A stretch of DNA of 64,000 nucleotides from Pseudoips prasinana (GCA_951640165.1 OX621242.1:22936001-23000000), one strand, 5' to 3'; positions 23,108 to 34,271 are shown, numbered from the stretch's first letter. The notes: a model not told the origin generated them from the letters alone. Translations and numbers: made by a program.

Positions 23108-23300
23108 AGAAAAATCATAATGAATCAAATGATAATACTTATTACAACCAAGCCAGCAAAGAAACAAGCAATCAAGCTTGTACACGCGGAACCTCACTTG
23201 CGCGTTTTTGACCCATCCCCCTCTTCCCGATGAGCTCTGGTGAGCTTACTCACTCACAGGAACAACATAATTAATTTTGTAACGATATTTTGTAAGGTAC

Positions 23301-23433
23301 AGACGCCAGCACATCAAGCTACCCCAATCTGTCAAATTTCCCCAATTGAAAGTGAACCTTATGCTTTTGTGATAAAGTTGAAAATCTATAAAAGAAATTG
23401 GACAGATTGGGGTCAATGGTTGTGCGTGCGTCA
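23301..23433. mobile_element. GTAC-flanked MITE, copy B
   Basis: The left repeat is intact; the right repeat has decayed (GGTCAATGGTTGTGCGTGCG for the usual AGCTTGATGTGCTGGCG). The centre is inverted relative to copy A. Flanked by GTAC at 23297-23300 and 23434-23437. Confidence 0.82.
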
Positions 23434-24009
23434 GTACATAGCTTAGTAATGCCGGCAAGTGTGACAAGTTCATACAGTCCGTTTGGTCTTCGACGAAAAA
23501 GCCGCTTCACCCTAGCTGTAATTAATATAAATTTTTCAAAAGATTTGTTAATTTAATAATAGTTAATTTAATTAGCCTTAACTACGTGTTTAATTTTATT
23601 ATTATTATTTGTTTTTAATTTTAGAATACCACATATAGATTTGTAAGCAACGTTTTATTCGTGGAGACCTATTAATGGCTCTCTGCCACGTATAACTTAT
23701 AAAGCCAAAATGTCGCTGAAAGCTGTTGGTCTTCCTAAGAAAAATAAATAAAATAAAAAATACAATGAAATAAATAACAAAAGCCCATGTTCCTCGCTAA
23801 CAATGTAGCTTTCTTTTGTTTTGAGTTTTGAGGTTATCCATTACCAACCAAACAAATATACAATTTTCTCTTTATAAGATTAGCTTATTGAACGAAATCA
23901 GTTCAATATCGGTATTGGTACTTCTGTTAACATTAGTGACATTATATAGCTATTTATACTTTACTTTGGTCTTCATTAATGGAACGTCAAAGGTCAAATC
24001 CGTACACTA

Positions 24010-24330
24010 CAATGCGGTGGCGGTTCGGTAACAAGCATCAGACCGAATCCCTCTAGATCGTGGGTTCGAATCCCACCCTTACTTATCGTATGGGCAGTGG
24101 TTACCCTAGTGTCAGAGTTGTTCAAACCGCTCAGTAGGCCTCTGACATGGCTTAACGACTGTTGTCTAATGACTACAACCGGGACCGACAGCTTAACGTG
24201 CCTTCCGAAGCACGGAGATACTCAGAAATTAAACCACCTGGGCGGTCACCCATCTATGGACTGACCACGAGCCTAGTTGCTTGACCTCGCCGATCACTTA
24301 CGGAACGGTGAGAGCATCTGTCTGATGTCT
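24010..24330 (+). repeat. Family D copy with a tRNA-like head
   Basis: A B-box match, GGGTTCGAATCCCACCC (24061-24077), directly precedes the family D start, ACTTATCGTATGGGCAGTGG. Then come GTGTCAGAGTTGTTCAAACC, GTTGTCTAATGACTACAACC, GACCGACAGCTTAACGTGCC, CCGAAGCACGGAG and GCGGTCACCCATCTATGGAC. Whether the head belongs to the family (making it a SINE) or is a separate relic cannot be settled from one copy. Confidence 0.75.
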
Positions 24331-24849
24331 GATGAGATGTCTGGCAACTAATTTAAGTAGGTGTATGTCACATGCACCATAATGATGGCGTCTACAAATA
24401 TACTCGAAGCAGATGCAAAGCTTTGACCGAATCAGAGAAAGCTAAAATATAACTCTGAGGTAAAGACGTGTACGCATTATTGTTTTACCGAAGTAGGTCG
24501 TGGATGTCGTGATCGTCATACATACAAATCACGGTTAACATTTTTCGTAACATTCCAATCCGTTTTAATTAATCAAAAATGTATTTTCTCTCTAATTAAA
24601 ACGCCGGTCATGCGAGTGAAACATAGCAATTACGCGAACTAGAATTAGTTTAACATTTTCTAAAACCAATAAGAGATTTAAATTAGTAGGTTAACAATCG
24701 TACAATTAGTGATGCGCCGGACGAAAGGCAAGAAAGTGACAATACATTAACCTACAGTGTGTTAGGGAAAACCGTCACACGCGTTTTGCTCAATTATAGT
24801 AAATAACACGGTTATAGACACGCTGGATGAGTTTACTTTATAATGATGC

Positions 24850-24960
24850 ATACATGGCGGTCAGAGCCACATGCTCTCCCTCACTGATCTGTAAGTGATT
24901 GGCGAGGTGAAGCAACTAGGCTCCCGTCAGTCTGTAGATGGGTGACCATGTTTTCTCTGC
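24850..24960 (-). repeat. Family D fragment
   Basis: GATCTGTAAGTGATTGGCGA, GGTGAAGCAACTAGGCTCC and CTGTAGATGGGTGACCATG match the complement of the 3' part of the family. Confidence 0.65.
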
Positions 24961-25639
24961 ATCACCTCAAGTTTGGCTAGTAAAGAGTCTTTAGCATTAA
25001 GTTATGTGAAATCTTGGACATTGTTTTTTTTAAATACTATTTCATGCAATAGCAAAAACCAATATTACTAATTCCAGCGGTACTTAAAATAAAAAAAAAA
25101 CTCTTGTGTTGTGCGTGCCAGAAATCTTTAGTAACAGAGTTTAATATCTGGTACAGGTAAAAAATAGCTTAAACCATCAAAATATAAACTTAAAATAAAA
25201 ATACTAAGAACTGAATTTATTGAATGTTATTATTTGATATAAAAACATGCAGCATGCATTTTAGTTACGAACAAAGCACAATAATTGCGAAAATTATAGC
25301 AAAAAAAATTGTCTTTAATAAATTTTATCAATATTAGTTTCTTAAGATGATACAAAACCGATATATGGCAGCTGCGTCACCTGTAAGGGGGTTAGAACTA
25401 TAATTAATTTCAATTTGCTGGTCTATTTTACAAGTTGAGCACCTGCAATGAACTGGAAAACGTCGAAGCAATAATTTAAAAGAACTGCCCATTCATGTCT
25501 CAACTAACATATCTTTCAGATGATCTAGCAGGAATTTTATAAATTACTCATTGACTTGCGTTTTAACTATTAAAAAATTAAGACCATAGATTTAAGTCAA
25601 TGGAGATTCTATATTTGCCATCCCCTTAAGCGCTGGTCT
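24961..25639. other. Non-coding, nothing recognised
   Basis: AT-rich; no credible ORF. Confidence 0.45.
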
Positions 25640-25930
25640 TTTTTCTTGTGACAATGTATACTTAGATATAGGATTCCATGGCCAAAGGACAGTTGTAAAA
25701 ATGTTTTTGCTTCATGCTTTTTACCACACCCTACCATTCTGTGGAATCAATGAACTACGAAGGTATTTCACATCCGGTATGTCATGGCAATCTTCAAGAA
25801 GCGAGCCTATTCCTTTTTAATTGGTTAGCAATGCACTTTCGGCTCCTGTGGTGTAGCGAGTGTCCATGGTCGGCGGTAATCACTTACTTATGTCCCGGTA
25901 GCAAACATTTTAGAGCTCTGTTATAAATAT
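25640..25930 (+). pseudogene. CR1/jockey-like LINE RT C-terminus, decayed
   Basis: Read in mixed frames, the segment resembles the extreme C-terminus of many lepidopteran non-LTR RT proteins. It has a TLWN-like stretch (CCATTCTGTGGAATCAATGA), then MAIFKKRAYSFL, then GVASVHGRR followed by a stop. That last piece is the giveaway, since the family commonly ends VHGRR-stop and runs into a 3' UTR with CGGTAATCACTTAC. Frameshifts and a stop after SFLIG make it non-functional. The RT core is absent. Identification rests on short motifs only. Confidence 0.5.
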
Positions 25931-26123
25931 GGATTTGTTTTGTCTCAAGAGTTGTGGACTTCTATAAAAGGTCTCATTACTACTCATTATCTCTCTAGTT
26001 GCAATTCTCTCGTTTAATGAGGCTGTAGCCTCTTTATATCATTCTGTCTCCCGCTTTGCTCTGGAGGGAAGTGGAACTATTCATTTATAACGCCTCCTTT
26101 TTTCCTTCTGATTAAATACGTTG
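25931..26123. other. Non-coding
   Basis: Probably the 3' UTR remnant of the preceding LINE fragment, then unrecognised sequence. Confidence 0.3.
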
Positions 26124-26240
26124 CGGGATCCAAGACAGTTAGAGCGTTTCCCCGAGACATGCTTGAGCCTCACCGCTCAGTGTCATTTCATTGTGTGCCA
26201 CTGTTGAACCTGGCTTACAGGAGTTGCAGTGGTGGGTAAG
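26124..26240 (+). repeat. Unnamed interspersed repeat, copy 1
   Basis: GTTGCGGGATCCAAGACAGT, GAGCCTCACCGCTCAGTG, TCATTGTGTGCCACTGTTGA and CCTGGCTTACAGGAGT correspond in order to the segment at 47105-47215. Confidence 0.55.
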
Positions 26241-26715
26241 AGGGAGGGACTAGTCCCGATACCTCTCATAATATACTACTACGACCTCTCAGATTTTCAC
26301 GTTAGCTGAATCTGTTGGCAAAGTACGATATGATATTAAGTCAAACTTAAAACAACGTATTTTCTATCTGTTTTAAGGAACATAATTAATAAATTATTGG
26401 CTAATTAAAGGTTTCGAGTATATCACTTCCAGTAGCCATGTTTCCATCAAGCCGCAGTGAGACAAGGCGGTAAGAAAGTGGACTTTCACTTAGTAAGCCA
26501 GTGCTCGTTCCTTAGTCTATCACACCTCATTTGATTCTAAGGGCCTAGTTTTATTGCTTACTTAAGCTTGGAGAAATTATTAATATTAGAGAAACTGTAC
26601 CTACTTATCGGACCGCAGTATTTATTTCAATAGCATAAGCGAGACGTTCAAAGCTATTCTATAAGTGAATAGTATATAAGAAAAGGTGCACAGTTCCCTT
26701 TTTAAAAGCCCCTTT

Positions 26716-26721
<6 letters not shown>
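26241..26721. other. Non-coding, nothing recognised
   Basis: No ORF or family identified. Confidence 0.4.

Positions 26722-26750
<29 letters not shown>
26722..26750. repeat. (TA)n microsatellite
   Basis: About 28 bp of TA repeats. Confidence 0.95.
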
Positions 26751-26752
<2 letters not shown>

Positions 26753-26839
26753 AAGATAACTCTTGCACTTTGGAAAATAAAACGCTGAATCTTGGGGGAA
26801 CATGCAAATCACGGCCACAAAGTACAACCAGACTCCAAT

Positions 26840-26946
26840 TCTTCCGCAACACGAATAGGGGTCATACGGGGGAATCGAACCCGAAAGGCACAAGGGTGCC
26901 GAGGTAGTATCGAGGCGACTGCCTTAACCACTGTGACACATGTGCA
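26840..26946 (-). mobile_element. tRNA-headed SINE fragment
   Basis: In complement: TGTGTCACAGTGGTTAAGGC (A-box region) and CGGGTTCGATTCCCCCGTA (B box). It resembles the SINE-1 head, but the body that should follow is not recognisable. It is followed at 26950-26985 by a scrap of RTE tail (CATCATCATCAACCTGATAT, CGTCCACTACTGGACA). Confidence 0.65.
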
Positions 26947-26989
26947 TATTCATCATCATCAACCTGATATCGTCCACTACTGGACATAG

Positions 26990-27561
26990 TCTCTCTCTTG
27001 TCCAAGCGAGATTTTGCAATTGTTACCGCAATTAGGTGGTAGTTAGTACATATACAGCAGGTCGTATGTACATAGTTAGTACATACTACCAGCTATATCC
27101 CATAGTCGGCTTTTGCGACACCCAAGGGATGGTATGGTGTGGCCCTGGTATTCTTTCTAGCCCGGAAACCACACGGCACATTTGCATATTGGTTTGTTCA
27201 AATTTGAACAGTCTGGAATAATTCTACATTTTCTTAACACTAGGCGCACGATCAGCGTTTATATAGGTAACTGTGGCCAAATAAGTTTTACTTCTGGGTT
27301 TTCTTGTGCTTCGGGGGAATAAAGCTATCATATACTAGAGGGATATTAGGGGCTTGAACAACTTAGAAACAAGAGGAACCACTTCATTACACGAATAAAT
27401 TTGCCCTGCGTGGCCCTTAACATTCATATCGATAAAATGCTCTCTTTTACCCTCCTTCATGTCGTCCCGAATCGTAGAGAGTTGCACAAAATGCCCTGAA
27501 AACCGACCCTCTTATGCATCTCCCCATCAGAAACTGCCGTGAGTCGTGTCAGACCACAATA
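26990..27561. other. Non-coding, nothing recognised
   Basis: No gene; a short doublet of GTTAGTACATA words near 27045-27090. Confidence 0.4.
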
Positions 27562-27770
27562 TGCACGTGTGGCGCAGCAGTCAAGACGAGTCGCCTCTAA
27601 CTTCGTATTCCGAGTTCAATTCCCGCGCAGGACAACTATTTTTGTGCTCCATAAATATATGTCCTGATTCTGGATGTACTTTATGTCAGTCAATTATCTG
27701 TTTGTAAAGTGCCCCGCGACACAGGGATTAATTTCCCTAGTGCGGGCGAGGTATTTTTAAAGGAAAGACA
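27562..27770 (+). mobile_element. SINE-1, diverged
   Basis: TGCACGTGTGGCGCAGCAGT (head), GAGTTCAATTCCCGCGCAGG (B box), GTAAAGTGCCCCGCGACACA and CTAGTGCGGGCGAGGTATTT. Full length but mutated throughout. Confidence 0.85.
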
Positions 27771-28193
27771 AGGGGTGCCCTTTGACGCACATTACTCAGT
27801 TTGTGGTTATATTTCGTTAGATGATTTGAACCCTCGCTAGCCAGCAATGTCCAGTGGAGCTACGCTAATTAGCCAAGACAGCTACCCGATCAGCTCTGTT
27901 GAGCTTTCTCACAGTACTACAAACGATAGGTTTACCATGATGTTAGAAAAACCTAATAAATTAAATTACAGAACCTTCGTCCAAAGAATTTTTGTAGGGA
28001 AATTGATGAAAATGTATTCTCTAATATGTCTTCTATCTGATAATTATTATATAATCCCTTATTCTCTCAAGACTACTGTCTAAACCGCTACCTAACCGCG
28101 AACAAATGTGGTAAGTACCCAAACAAATGGTTTACAATAACTAATACTAACAGATCGAATAATAATATATTGTACTGAAATTTTTCAATTGGT
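27771..28193. other. Non-coding, nothing recognised
   Basis: A 78-codon ORF (27847-28083) has no domain or context to support it. Confidence 0.4.
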
Positions 28194-28205
28194 TAACTAT
28201 ATACG

Positions 28206-28283
28206 AATAGCGCAAGACCGGCAGTGGAGATCTTTGGGGGAGGCCTTTGTCCAGCAGTGGACGTCTTTCGGCTGATATGATGA
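28206..28283 (+). mobile_element. RTE tail with 12-bp target duplication
   Basis: A 78-bp stub, AATAGCGCAAGACCGGCAGT to GGCTGATATGATGA, between two copies of TAACTATATACG (28194-28205 and 28284-28295). It is one of the shortest clean LINE insertions in the window. Confidence 0.92.
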
Positions 28284-28584
28284 TAACTATATACGGGGTG
28301 ATTTTGTTAGGTTAAACAACATTTTTTTTAGCTAATATTCCTAAATTAAAAAATAAATTGATTAGTTTCAATTTCTATTTTTCTTATCTGGCGTGTCGGA
28401 ATCCAAGTCTTGATGTTTTTAATTCATTTAAATTATATATTGGACTAGAAATAAATTAGAAGAAAACTCCTGAACTTGTACGGAAATGAGCTGAAACAAA
28501 ATAGGCACAAAACAGAGTCTTAAAGGAATTAAGTGAAAGTCATTCAGTACTGAAATAATATTTTTCTCTAACTTACTGTTCGCT

Positions 28585-28660
28585 TGTTCTCACCCATCCG
28601 TGTATGATCGGAGAGGTAAAGCACCAAGGCGCGCGGTCAGTCTATTGATGCCAAAGTGGT
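28585..28660 (-). repeat. Family D fragment
   Basis: CGGAGAGGTAAAGCACCAAG, GCGCGCGGTCAGTC and CCAAAGTGGTTTAATTTC. Confidence 0.55.
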
Positions 28661-28904
28661 TTAATTTCAATAATATTAAAAAAAATACAAATTAAAATAA
28701 AATGAAGAGGTTATCAATTGGTGACAGAAAGCATTTTTTGCGTATGCTACGTATATCAGAAGCTACCGCTTTTCGTGTTCTCCGATGTTCGGATGTATCC
28801 TCCCAGACTCCAGACTGCTGTGTTTTTGTTGGGTCTTGGGTGTTTTTCTAGCCAGAAAAGTCCCCTATTTTGGGCGGACAACTTGTTATTCTTTGTCTGA
28901 GTGT

Positions 28905-29035
28905 AATAACACACAGATACAGAACAAATAATAATGTTAAACGCACAAAGGTTTGTCCTCGGAGATCGGTCCCACGACCTCTGGCTTACCAGTCAGGTTT
29001 ACTCACCACGAGACCAACAGGCCAGTCAATAAAGA
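28905..29035 (-). mobile_element. SINE-3 fragment
   Basis: In complement: GACTGGCCTGTTGGTCTCG, a head with GTAAACCTGACTGGTAAGCC, and B-box region GTCGTGGGACCGATCTCCG. Decayed. Confidence 0.65.
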
Positions 29036-29107
29036 AATTATGTCAGTATGCAATTAATAAAAAATATTAAGTGATTTTAACTAAGTATGCTATATCACTG
29101 AATGTAC

Positions 29108-29233
29108 AGACGCCAGCACATCAAGCTACCCCAATCTGTCAAATTTCCCCAATTGAAAGTGAACGTTATGCTTAAAGTTGAAAATCTATAAAATAAATTT
29201 GACAGATAGGAGTAGCTGGATGTGCTGGCGTCT
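29108..29233. mobile_element. GTAC-flanked MITE, copy C
   Basis: A 126-bp body with both inverted repeats; the centre has lost about 8 bp (GCTTAAAGTTG for GCTTTTGTGATAAAGTTG). GTAC lies at 29104-29107 and 29234-29237. Confidence 0.88.
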
Positions 29234-29277
29234 GTACCCTATCAGCGAATATCATAGGATTTATTTTATTACTTACT

Positions 29278-29490
29278 TAAGTATCGTATGGGCAGTGGTC
29301 ACCCTAGTGTCAGAGTTGTTCAAATAGCACAGTAGGCCGATGATATGGCTTAACGATTGTTGTCTAATATCTAAAACCGGGTACCACTGCATAACGTGCT
29401 TTCCGCAGCACGGAGACGTTTAGAAATTAAACGCTTTGGCTATCACCCATCTAAGGACCGACCGCGAGCCTAGTTGCTGAGGATCTAGAG
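29278..29490 (+). repeat. Family D copy
   Basis: GTATCGTATGGGCAGTGGTC, GTGTCAGAGTTGTTCAAAT, CGTGCTTTCCGCAGCACGG and TCACCCATCTAAGGACCGAC. 3' truncated. Confidence 0.8.
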
Positions 29491-30049
29491 TAGTTTAGTT
29501 AGAGCATTCAGTTATGATAATTTTATTAAAAAAAACAGAGACAAAAAATACAATAATAACACGAAAAAATTAATATATAAGTTATTAATTGGCGTACGCT
29601 GTGTAAACTATTGACAATACATAAATTAATTAAATATACGTTCACGCACATGATTTGGTACAAACGACATGTGCTCATTGTGTATTGACGTCACTCATCC
29701 AGATTCACATACATTAAAAAATGCTAGTCACTAAATATCGGAAAATTTCATGATAAACCGCTCGGCGCTATTACTGTGAGATTTTTCAACTAAACGAGCT
29801 ATAATCACATAAATAAACACACCTATAAAATGTATTTTTGTTGCTACTCCGTCGCACTACGACGTCTATCATGTCTCACGCGTCTGGTAAAACATACAAT
29901 ATCATATTAATGATCTTATAAATTCACATTTTGAAACCTACTTAATTTTAAAGACGTTTCGAAAATACTGTTCCTCGCTTTCCGTGGCAAAAATGGCGTT
30001 TTATCCAACGTATATCGTATCGTAACGACTCTGCAAACGGAGCTGCAGA
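29491..30049. other. Non-coding, nothing recognised
   Basis: No supportable feature. Confidence 0.4.
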
Positions 30050-30590
30050 CGAGTATATCTAGAACAGACCATTAAGCTAGAAAGGTCCAACTTGGAGAAA
30101 GAGGTCAATCATAGAATCCAACTCGCCTGGGCATCGTTCGGGAAGCTACGCAATATCTTCTTGCCCCAAATACCGGAGTGTCTCAAATTGAAAGTCTTCG
30201 ACCAATGTGTTTTGCCAGTGATGACTTATGGAACAGAGACGTGGTCGCTTACTATTATAGGCCTAATAAGCAGGCTCCAGGTCACCAAAAGTGCAATGGA
30301 GAGGGCTATACTCGGAGTATTCCTGCGCGATCGGATCAGAAACGTAGAAATCCGCAGGCGAACCAAAGTAGACGACACAGTCCAAAGAATTGCTAAACTG
30401 AAGTGGCAGTGGGCGGGGCATATAACTCGTAGAATCGACAGCCGCTAGGGCAGAAAGGTTCTCGAGTGGCGGCCACGAACCGGAAGACGCAGCGTGGACA
30501 GGCTCCCTACAGGGTGGACCAAAGATCTTGCAAGGGTCGCGGGAAGCCGCTGGATGCAGCAGTGGATTTCTTTTTCATTCATTCCCATAT
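30050..30590 (+). pseudogene. RTE-clade RT C-terminus, defective
   Basis: This is the largest RTE coding remnant here. It lies after the catalytic RT boxes and gives the conserved C-terminal region of lepidopteran RTE endonuclease-reverse transcriptases: YLEQTIKLERSNLEKEV, NHRIQLAWASFGKLRNIF, LKVFDQCVLPVMTYGTETW, MERAILGVFLRDRIRNVEIR, AKLKWQWAGHITRR, then RPRTGRRSVDR and DLARVAGSRWMQ. Two breaks are seen. After RRIDSR there is a stop (TAG) where the family has Trp. After SRWMQ about 18 codons are missing, so that it jumps straight to the end QW, the QQWTSFG terminus seen in other copies. The codons in between (LWRSLGEA in other copies) are lost at a short CAG repeat. No (ATG)n tail follows. 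Confidence 0.9.
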
Positions 30591-31140
30591 TATTTTTCTG
30601 TATAGGTACCTAAATATTGTAGTTAATTAATATAAAGTATTGGTTGCGAGTGTACTATCAGGTAACCCGCTTGTTTGTTTGCCTAACTATTCTATGAAAA
30701 AAAAGTAATTTATAATTAAATAATTATCAAAGAACTGTCAACAGTCTAACCCCATTTACACTTAAATATAGCACAAACAAAGTTGAAAAATATATCTTCA
30801 TGTATCAATGTCCTCCTATCTTGTGTTGACATTTTTTAAGTGTTTCATATTGTTCTATTTATTACTTTATATATGTATAGTGATCTTATTGGGAGCCGCT
30901 TCTTATAGATTTTCAGACTACACCGAAAAGAAGGGGCTAATAGTTTTTTTTTTTATTTCCGTTGTATTCATAAACTAAGACTGCCGATTTTTTAAATATA
31001 TGTAATAGCAATTTTATTTAATAGAAAATTATATTTGTACGACATCTCCCGCGCTTAGTACCAGTAGCGTGGAAGACTTCAAGGTCATGAACTTTAGGGA
31101 TATAATATCTAGACTCAGAACTAGCCAAGTATATATAATA
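30591..31140. other. Non-coding, nothing recognised
   Basis: AT-rich; no credible ORF or recurring family. Confidence 0.4.
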
Positions 31141-31149
31141 ATAATAATA

Positions 31150-31535
31150 TCCTGGGACATTATTCACACGCGGCCATTTGATCTCAAACTAAGCAGAGCT
31201 TGTACAGACGCTAGCACATCCAGCCACCCTAATCTGTCAAATTTCTTTTATAGATTTTTAACTGAATCACAAAAGCATAAGGTTGACTTTCGATAGGGAA
31301 AATTTGACAGATTGGGGTAGCTGGATGTGCTGGCGTCTGTACTATGGAAACCAGATAACTGAAATATTACATAGAGTACTTTTCTTTCTATAAATAATAT
31401 GATAATTGCACCCAGACTCAGGATAGACAGACATGTTCATGCACAGAAATATCTGTCCTGGGTGGGAATCGAACCCACGACCTACGGCGTGAAAGGCAAG
31501 CATCTACCAACCACGCCAACATGAGGACGCCGGGA
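31150..31535 (-). mobile_element. SINE-2, interrupted by a MITE
   Basis: In complement the head is at the right (GCGTGGTTGGTAGATGCTTG, B box GTGGGTTCGATTCCCACCC near 31470). The body runs leftward to CCTGGGACATTATTCACACG (31150-31170). The body is split at 31201-31342 by MITE copy D. Removing the MITE and one GTAC restores the uninterrupted SINE-2 order seen at 38338-38598. Confidence 0.9.
31206..31338. mobile_element. GTAC-flanked MITE, copy D
   Basis: A 133-bp body between GTAC at 31202-31205 and GTAC at 31339-31342, inside SINE-2. The left repeat has two mutations (GACGCTAGCACATCCAGCC). Confidence 0.92.
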
Positions 31536-31539
31536 TAGT

Positions 31540-32441
31540 TGCAAGGTTAGTAAAGCACCTAAACCACGTGACAGCGTTACAACTATTCGCGACTTAATAG
31601 GTGAGGGCAATCCAAGTGTTGGAAGTAGTAGAGTGAATGACAGATGTCAATGATCTTCGGTTTGTTTTGACTCGTCCGACAAAGAAAGTATCAATTTATC
31701 GTTTCAAAATCGCTCTTTAATCGGCATTGTTAGTAGCCGTCCGAGTGTTACGACCTTGTCAACTGATTTTCCACGCGTCAGATCTGCCTACGCGAATTTC
31801 CAACGTATCGTGTCATATTCTAATAACAATGAGTTACATCGAAAACAGCGTCAAAGTCAAACATCAGTTTATTATTAGACTATATACAGATGTACAGTCG
31901 GCGCCATGTCGGTGGATACACTACGACCTTGAAAGCGACTCTATTACGTAAGCAGTAAAGGCAGTTTTCCTACTGCAAGTGTATAAACCGACGTAACGTT
32001 AATTGTATGAGTACTCTCTTGTATAAACATTATATTGATTCTATGTTCGTATTTACGGAAGCGTTTGCGCAGCTCTAAAAACATACTATAAATAATTGTT
32101 CTGTACTCTTAAACTTTTCTCTTTGTGTTTATGATCAGTATATATCGGTTTAGGCTTGGCAGAAAAAGTATTTAACGCCCACTAGTGTACGGTGTCGTAG
32201 GAGTAATTAATTTACTTATCTCATTTATAGATGACGACATTCTTAACGATATTAGTTATGATTGTACCCAAAAATTAAGCTGGTGACAATATTTGACTAT
32301 CACCCACCGGTCCAAATACCGATATAATATAACGGTATTTGGATTCACTGATACGATGATATATTATATCTTACTGTTTGAATTCGTATAGGTGAATCGT
32401 CCAATTATTGTCAATCGAACGAGACCGCATCTTCGCGTATT
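31540..32441. other. Non-coding, nothing recognised
   Basis: Includes a stretch (31890-31950) with GGTGGATACACTACGACCTT that partly matches the complement of 40810-40870. It is too short to define a family. Confidence 0.35.
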
Positions 32442-32454
32442 AACGAAGAGCGAT

Positions 32455-32567
32455 CATCATCATCATCATCATATTAGCCGAAAGACGTCCACTGCTGGAC
32501 AAAGGCCTCCCCCAAGGATCTCCACAATAGCAGGTCCTGCGCTGCCCGCATCCAGCGGCTTCCCGCG
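32455..32567 (-). mobile_element. RTE tail with 13-bp target duplication
   Basis: A 113-bp minus-strand stub starting with (TCA)n, bounded by AACGAAGAGCGAT at 32442-32454 and again at 32568-32580. In sense it codes for the last ~30 residues of the RTE protein. Confidence 0.95.
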
Positions 32568-32917
32568 AACGAAGAGCGATAGTTGCACAAATATGAATTC
32601 TATTGTCTATTGATAGCGTGTTCAACTACATGAAATCAGGTCCTAGCTTTAAATCCTGAGTCGAATCATAAAGTAAGTTGGCGATTTTGTTGTTAAGAAA
32701 ATTTCTCAATATCAGCTCGAAGTCTGGAAGTTGACCGTGTCACACCGCTCAGAGAACACGTAAAGATGGCGGTTGTACCTGACCTCTTTCCGGTCGCTAG
32801 TCGTCCCACTGGATCATGAGAGCGATGGAATAGAAAATGCCCTTGTGTTTGCGCACACACTTGTTACTAAAATTGACCTGGAGGACATTATTATTATTTC
32901 TGGATTTAAAACTATAT

Positions 32918-33087
32918 CATCATCATAATCATCATCATCATAACAGCCGAAAGACGCCCACTGGTAGAAAAGGCCTCCCCCAAAGATCTCCATAATTGCT
33001 GGGCTTGCGCTATCTGCATTCGGCGACTTCCAGCGGCCCTCACAAGATCATCGGTCCATCTTGTAGCCCTGCTATTCCCAGCCTTGG
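32918..33087 (-). mobile_element. RTE tail with 11-bp target duplication
   Basis: A 170-bp minus-strand stub bounded by TAAAACTATAT at 32907-32917 and 33088-33098. In sense it codes for RWTDDLVRAAGSRRMQIAQ followed by LWRSLGEAFSTSGRLSA, with a small deletion in the terminal QQWTSFG. Confidence 0.93.
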
Positions 33088-33183
33088 TAAAACTATATAG
33101 AAACATTTAATCGATTTCCGTTAATCAGTTTTCCAAGCACAAATTATCACGCGGGTGAAGCCACAGGTACAAGTTAGTTAATT

Positions 33184-33440
33184 CACCGACGGTCACCGTA
33201 GCCTAGTTGGTAGTGCTCCTGCCTACGAAGCTGGTGGTCCTGGATCCGAATCCCGTTAAGTCCAAATATTTGTGTGATGAGCACGAATATTTTGTTTCTG
33301 AGTCATGGATGTTTTCTATGTATATAAGTATTTATCTATCTATATAAGTATGTATATCGTCGCCTGGTACCCATAGTACAAACTTTGCTTAGTTTGGGGC
33401 TAGGATGATCTGTGTGACATTGTCCCGAGATATTATTATT
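33184..33440 (+). mobile_element. SINE-3, nearly complete
   Basis: Head GTAGCCTAGTTGGTAGTGC, B-box region GGTCCTGGATCCGAATCCCG, body GTGTGATGAGCACGAATATT and TATATAAGTATGTATATCG, end GTGTGACATTGTCCCGAGAT plus (ATT)n. Confidence 0.82.
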
Positions 33441-33789
33441 ATTAATTAAATACAAACAAGCCGTCTTTCCCTTTCCTATAGAATGATGGCCAACGCGGTC
33501 CACAGTTACTATAATTTAGAACCCTCCACCTTGACTGTACACTATGGAATGCATTAAACATTGAGTATTGAGTATTATGTTTGTGAATTGTAATACGGTA
33601 CAGTTGTTGGTATATTCGCCGCTAATCTGCCCACGCTTCCTGGATCAGATTTATTAGCTCTTCACCTCACTGCCGTATATTATTAGACCACTTTAAATAT
33701 TCCGCTGCCAAGCCAAACTATTGAGAGAAATAGTTCTAATCGTTATTTAACTGTGTATTTGTTGATGAATCTCTGCTCCGTACATTGAT

Positions 33790-34020
33790 GTGTGGTGACG
33801 GCAATAAATATCAGAATATCATCAGGGGGCGTAGAATTCGATCCGGAATATCTACCAAAGGACGGGCAGCAGCTTCCTTCTGAGTACTATGACCATCTTA
33901 CTGCGATCGCCAACCCGTCTGCCAAACGTGGCGATTATGGCATATCCTCCCAAGATGTTTCTCGGGGAGGCCTTGTCAGCAGTGGGCTGATTTCGGCTAT
34001 AATGATGATGATGTTGATGG
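33790..34020 (+). mobile_element. Family B copy
   Basis: GTGTGGTGACGGCAATAAAT, GCGTAGAATTCGATCCGGAA, CTGCGATCGCCAACCCGTC and GCCAAACGTGGCGATTATGG. It then enters the RTE-like tail (GGCCTTGTCAGCAGTGGGC, TTTCGGCTATAATGATGATG). It contains an 89-codon ORF, a by-product of the family's open frame. Confidence 0.87.
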
Positions 34021-34074
34021 CATTGTACATTTCTATTACTATGGCGGTTTTTTTGCGGTAATCAAGGATACGGT

Positions 34075-34271
34075 CCACCTATTCGGGCCCCTCCCCTCCC
34101 CGGGGGAGAGTCTCGCGGACGCTCAGTGTACAGCGGGGGTACTGGTGAAATCGTTCACGAGTACCCAGAGCCCCCGCTACAAGCACTGTGAGGCGGGCTA
34201 CCGTGGTGGTTTTAGTGGGTCAGCCCTACACAACGTGCGAATGGCATTTCCACCAGGTAAAACAAAAAAAA
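34075..34271 (+). mobile_element. LINE 3' UTR with poly-A
   Basis: A GC-rich block (GGGCCCCTCCCCTCCCCGGG, CCCGCTACAAGCACTGTGAG, GCGGGCTACCGTGGTGG) ends in an A-rich tail at 34258-34271. The composition resembles R1-like LINE 3' UTRs, but no coding part is attached, so the clade is uncertain. Confidence 0.5.

Noticed and set aside
24061..24077. Possible tRNA gene (GGGTTCGAATCCCACCC)
   Set aside because: Only a B-box-like stretch; no acceptor or anticodon stem can be drawn, and a repeat follows. The B boxes at 9660, 31470, 38390, 40480, 52915 and 55840 likewise belong to SINE heads and do not fold as full tRNAs.
31890..31950. Shared phrase GGTGGATACACT with 40810-40870 (inverted)
   Set aside because: Only about 20 bases align by eye and the surroundings differ; not enough to define a repeat.
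33792..34061. 89-codon ORF with AIANPSAKRGDYGI
   Set aside because: The same phrase recurs in many family B copies; it is repeat sequence, not a host gene.
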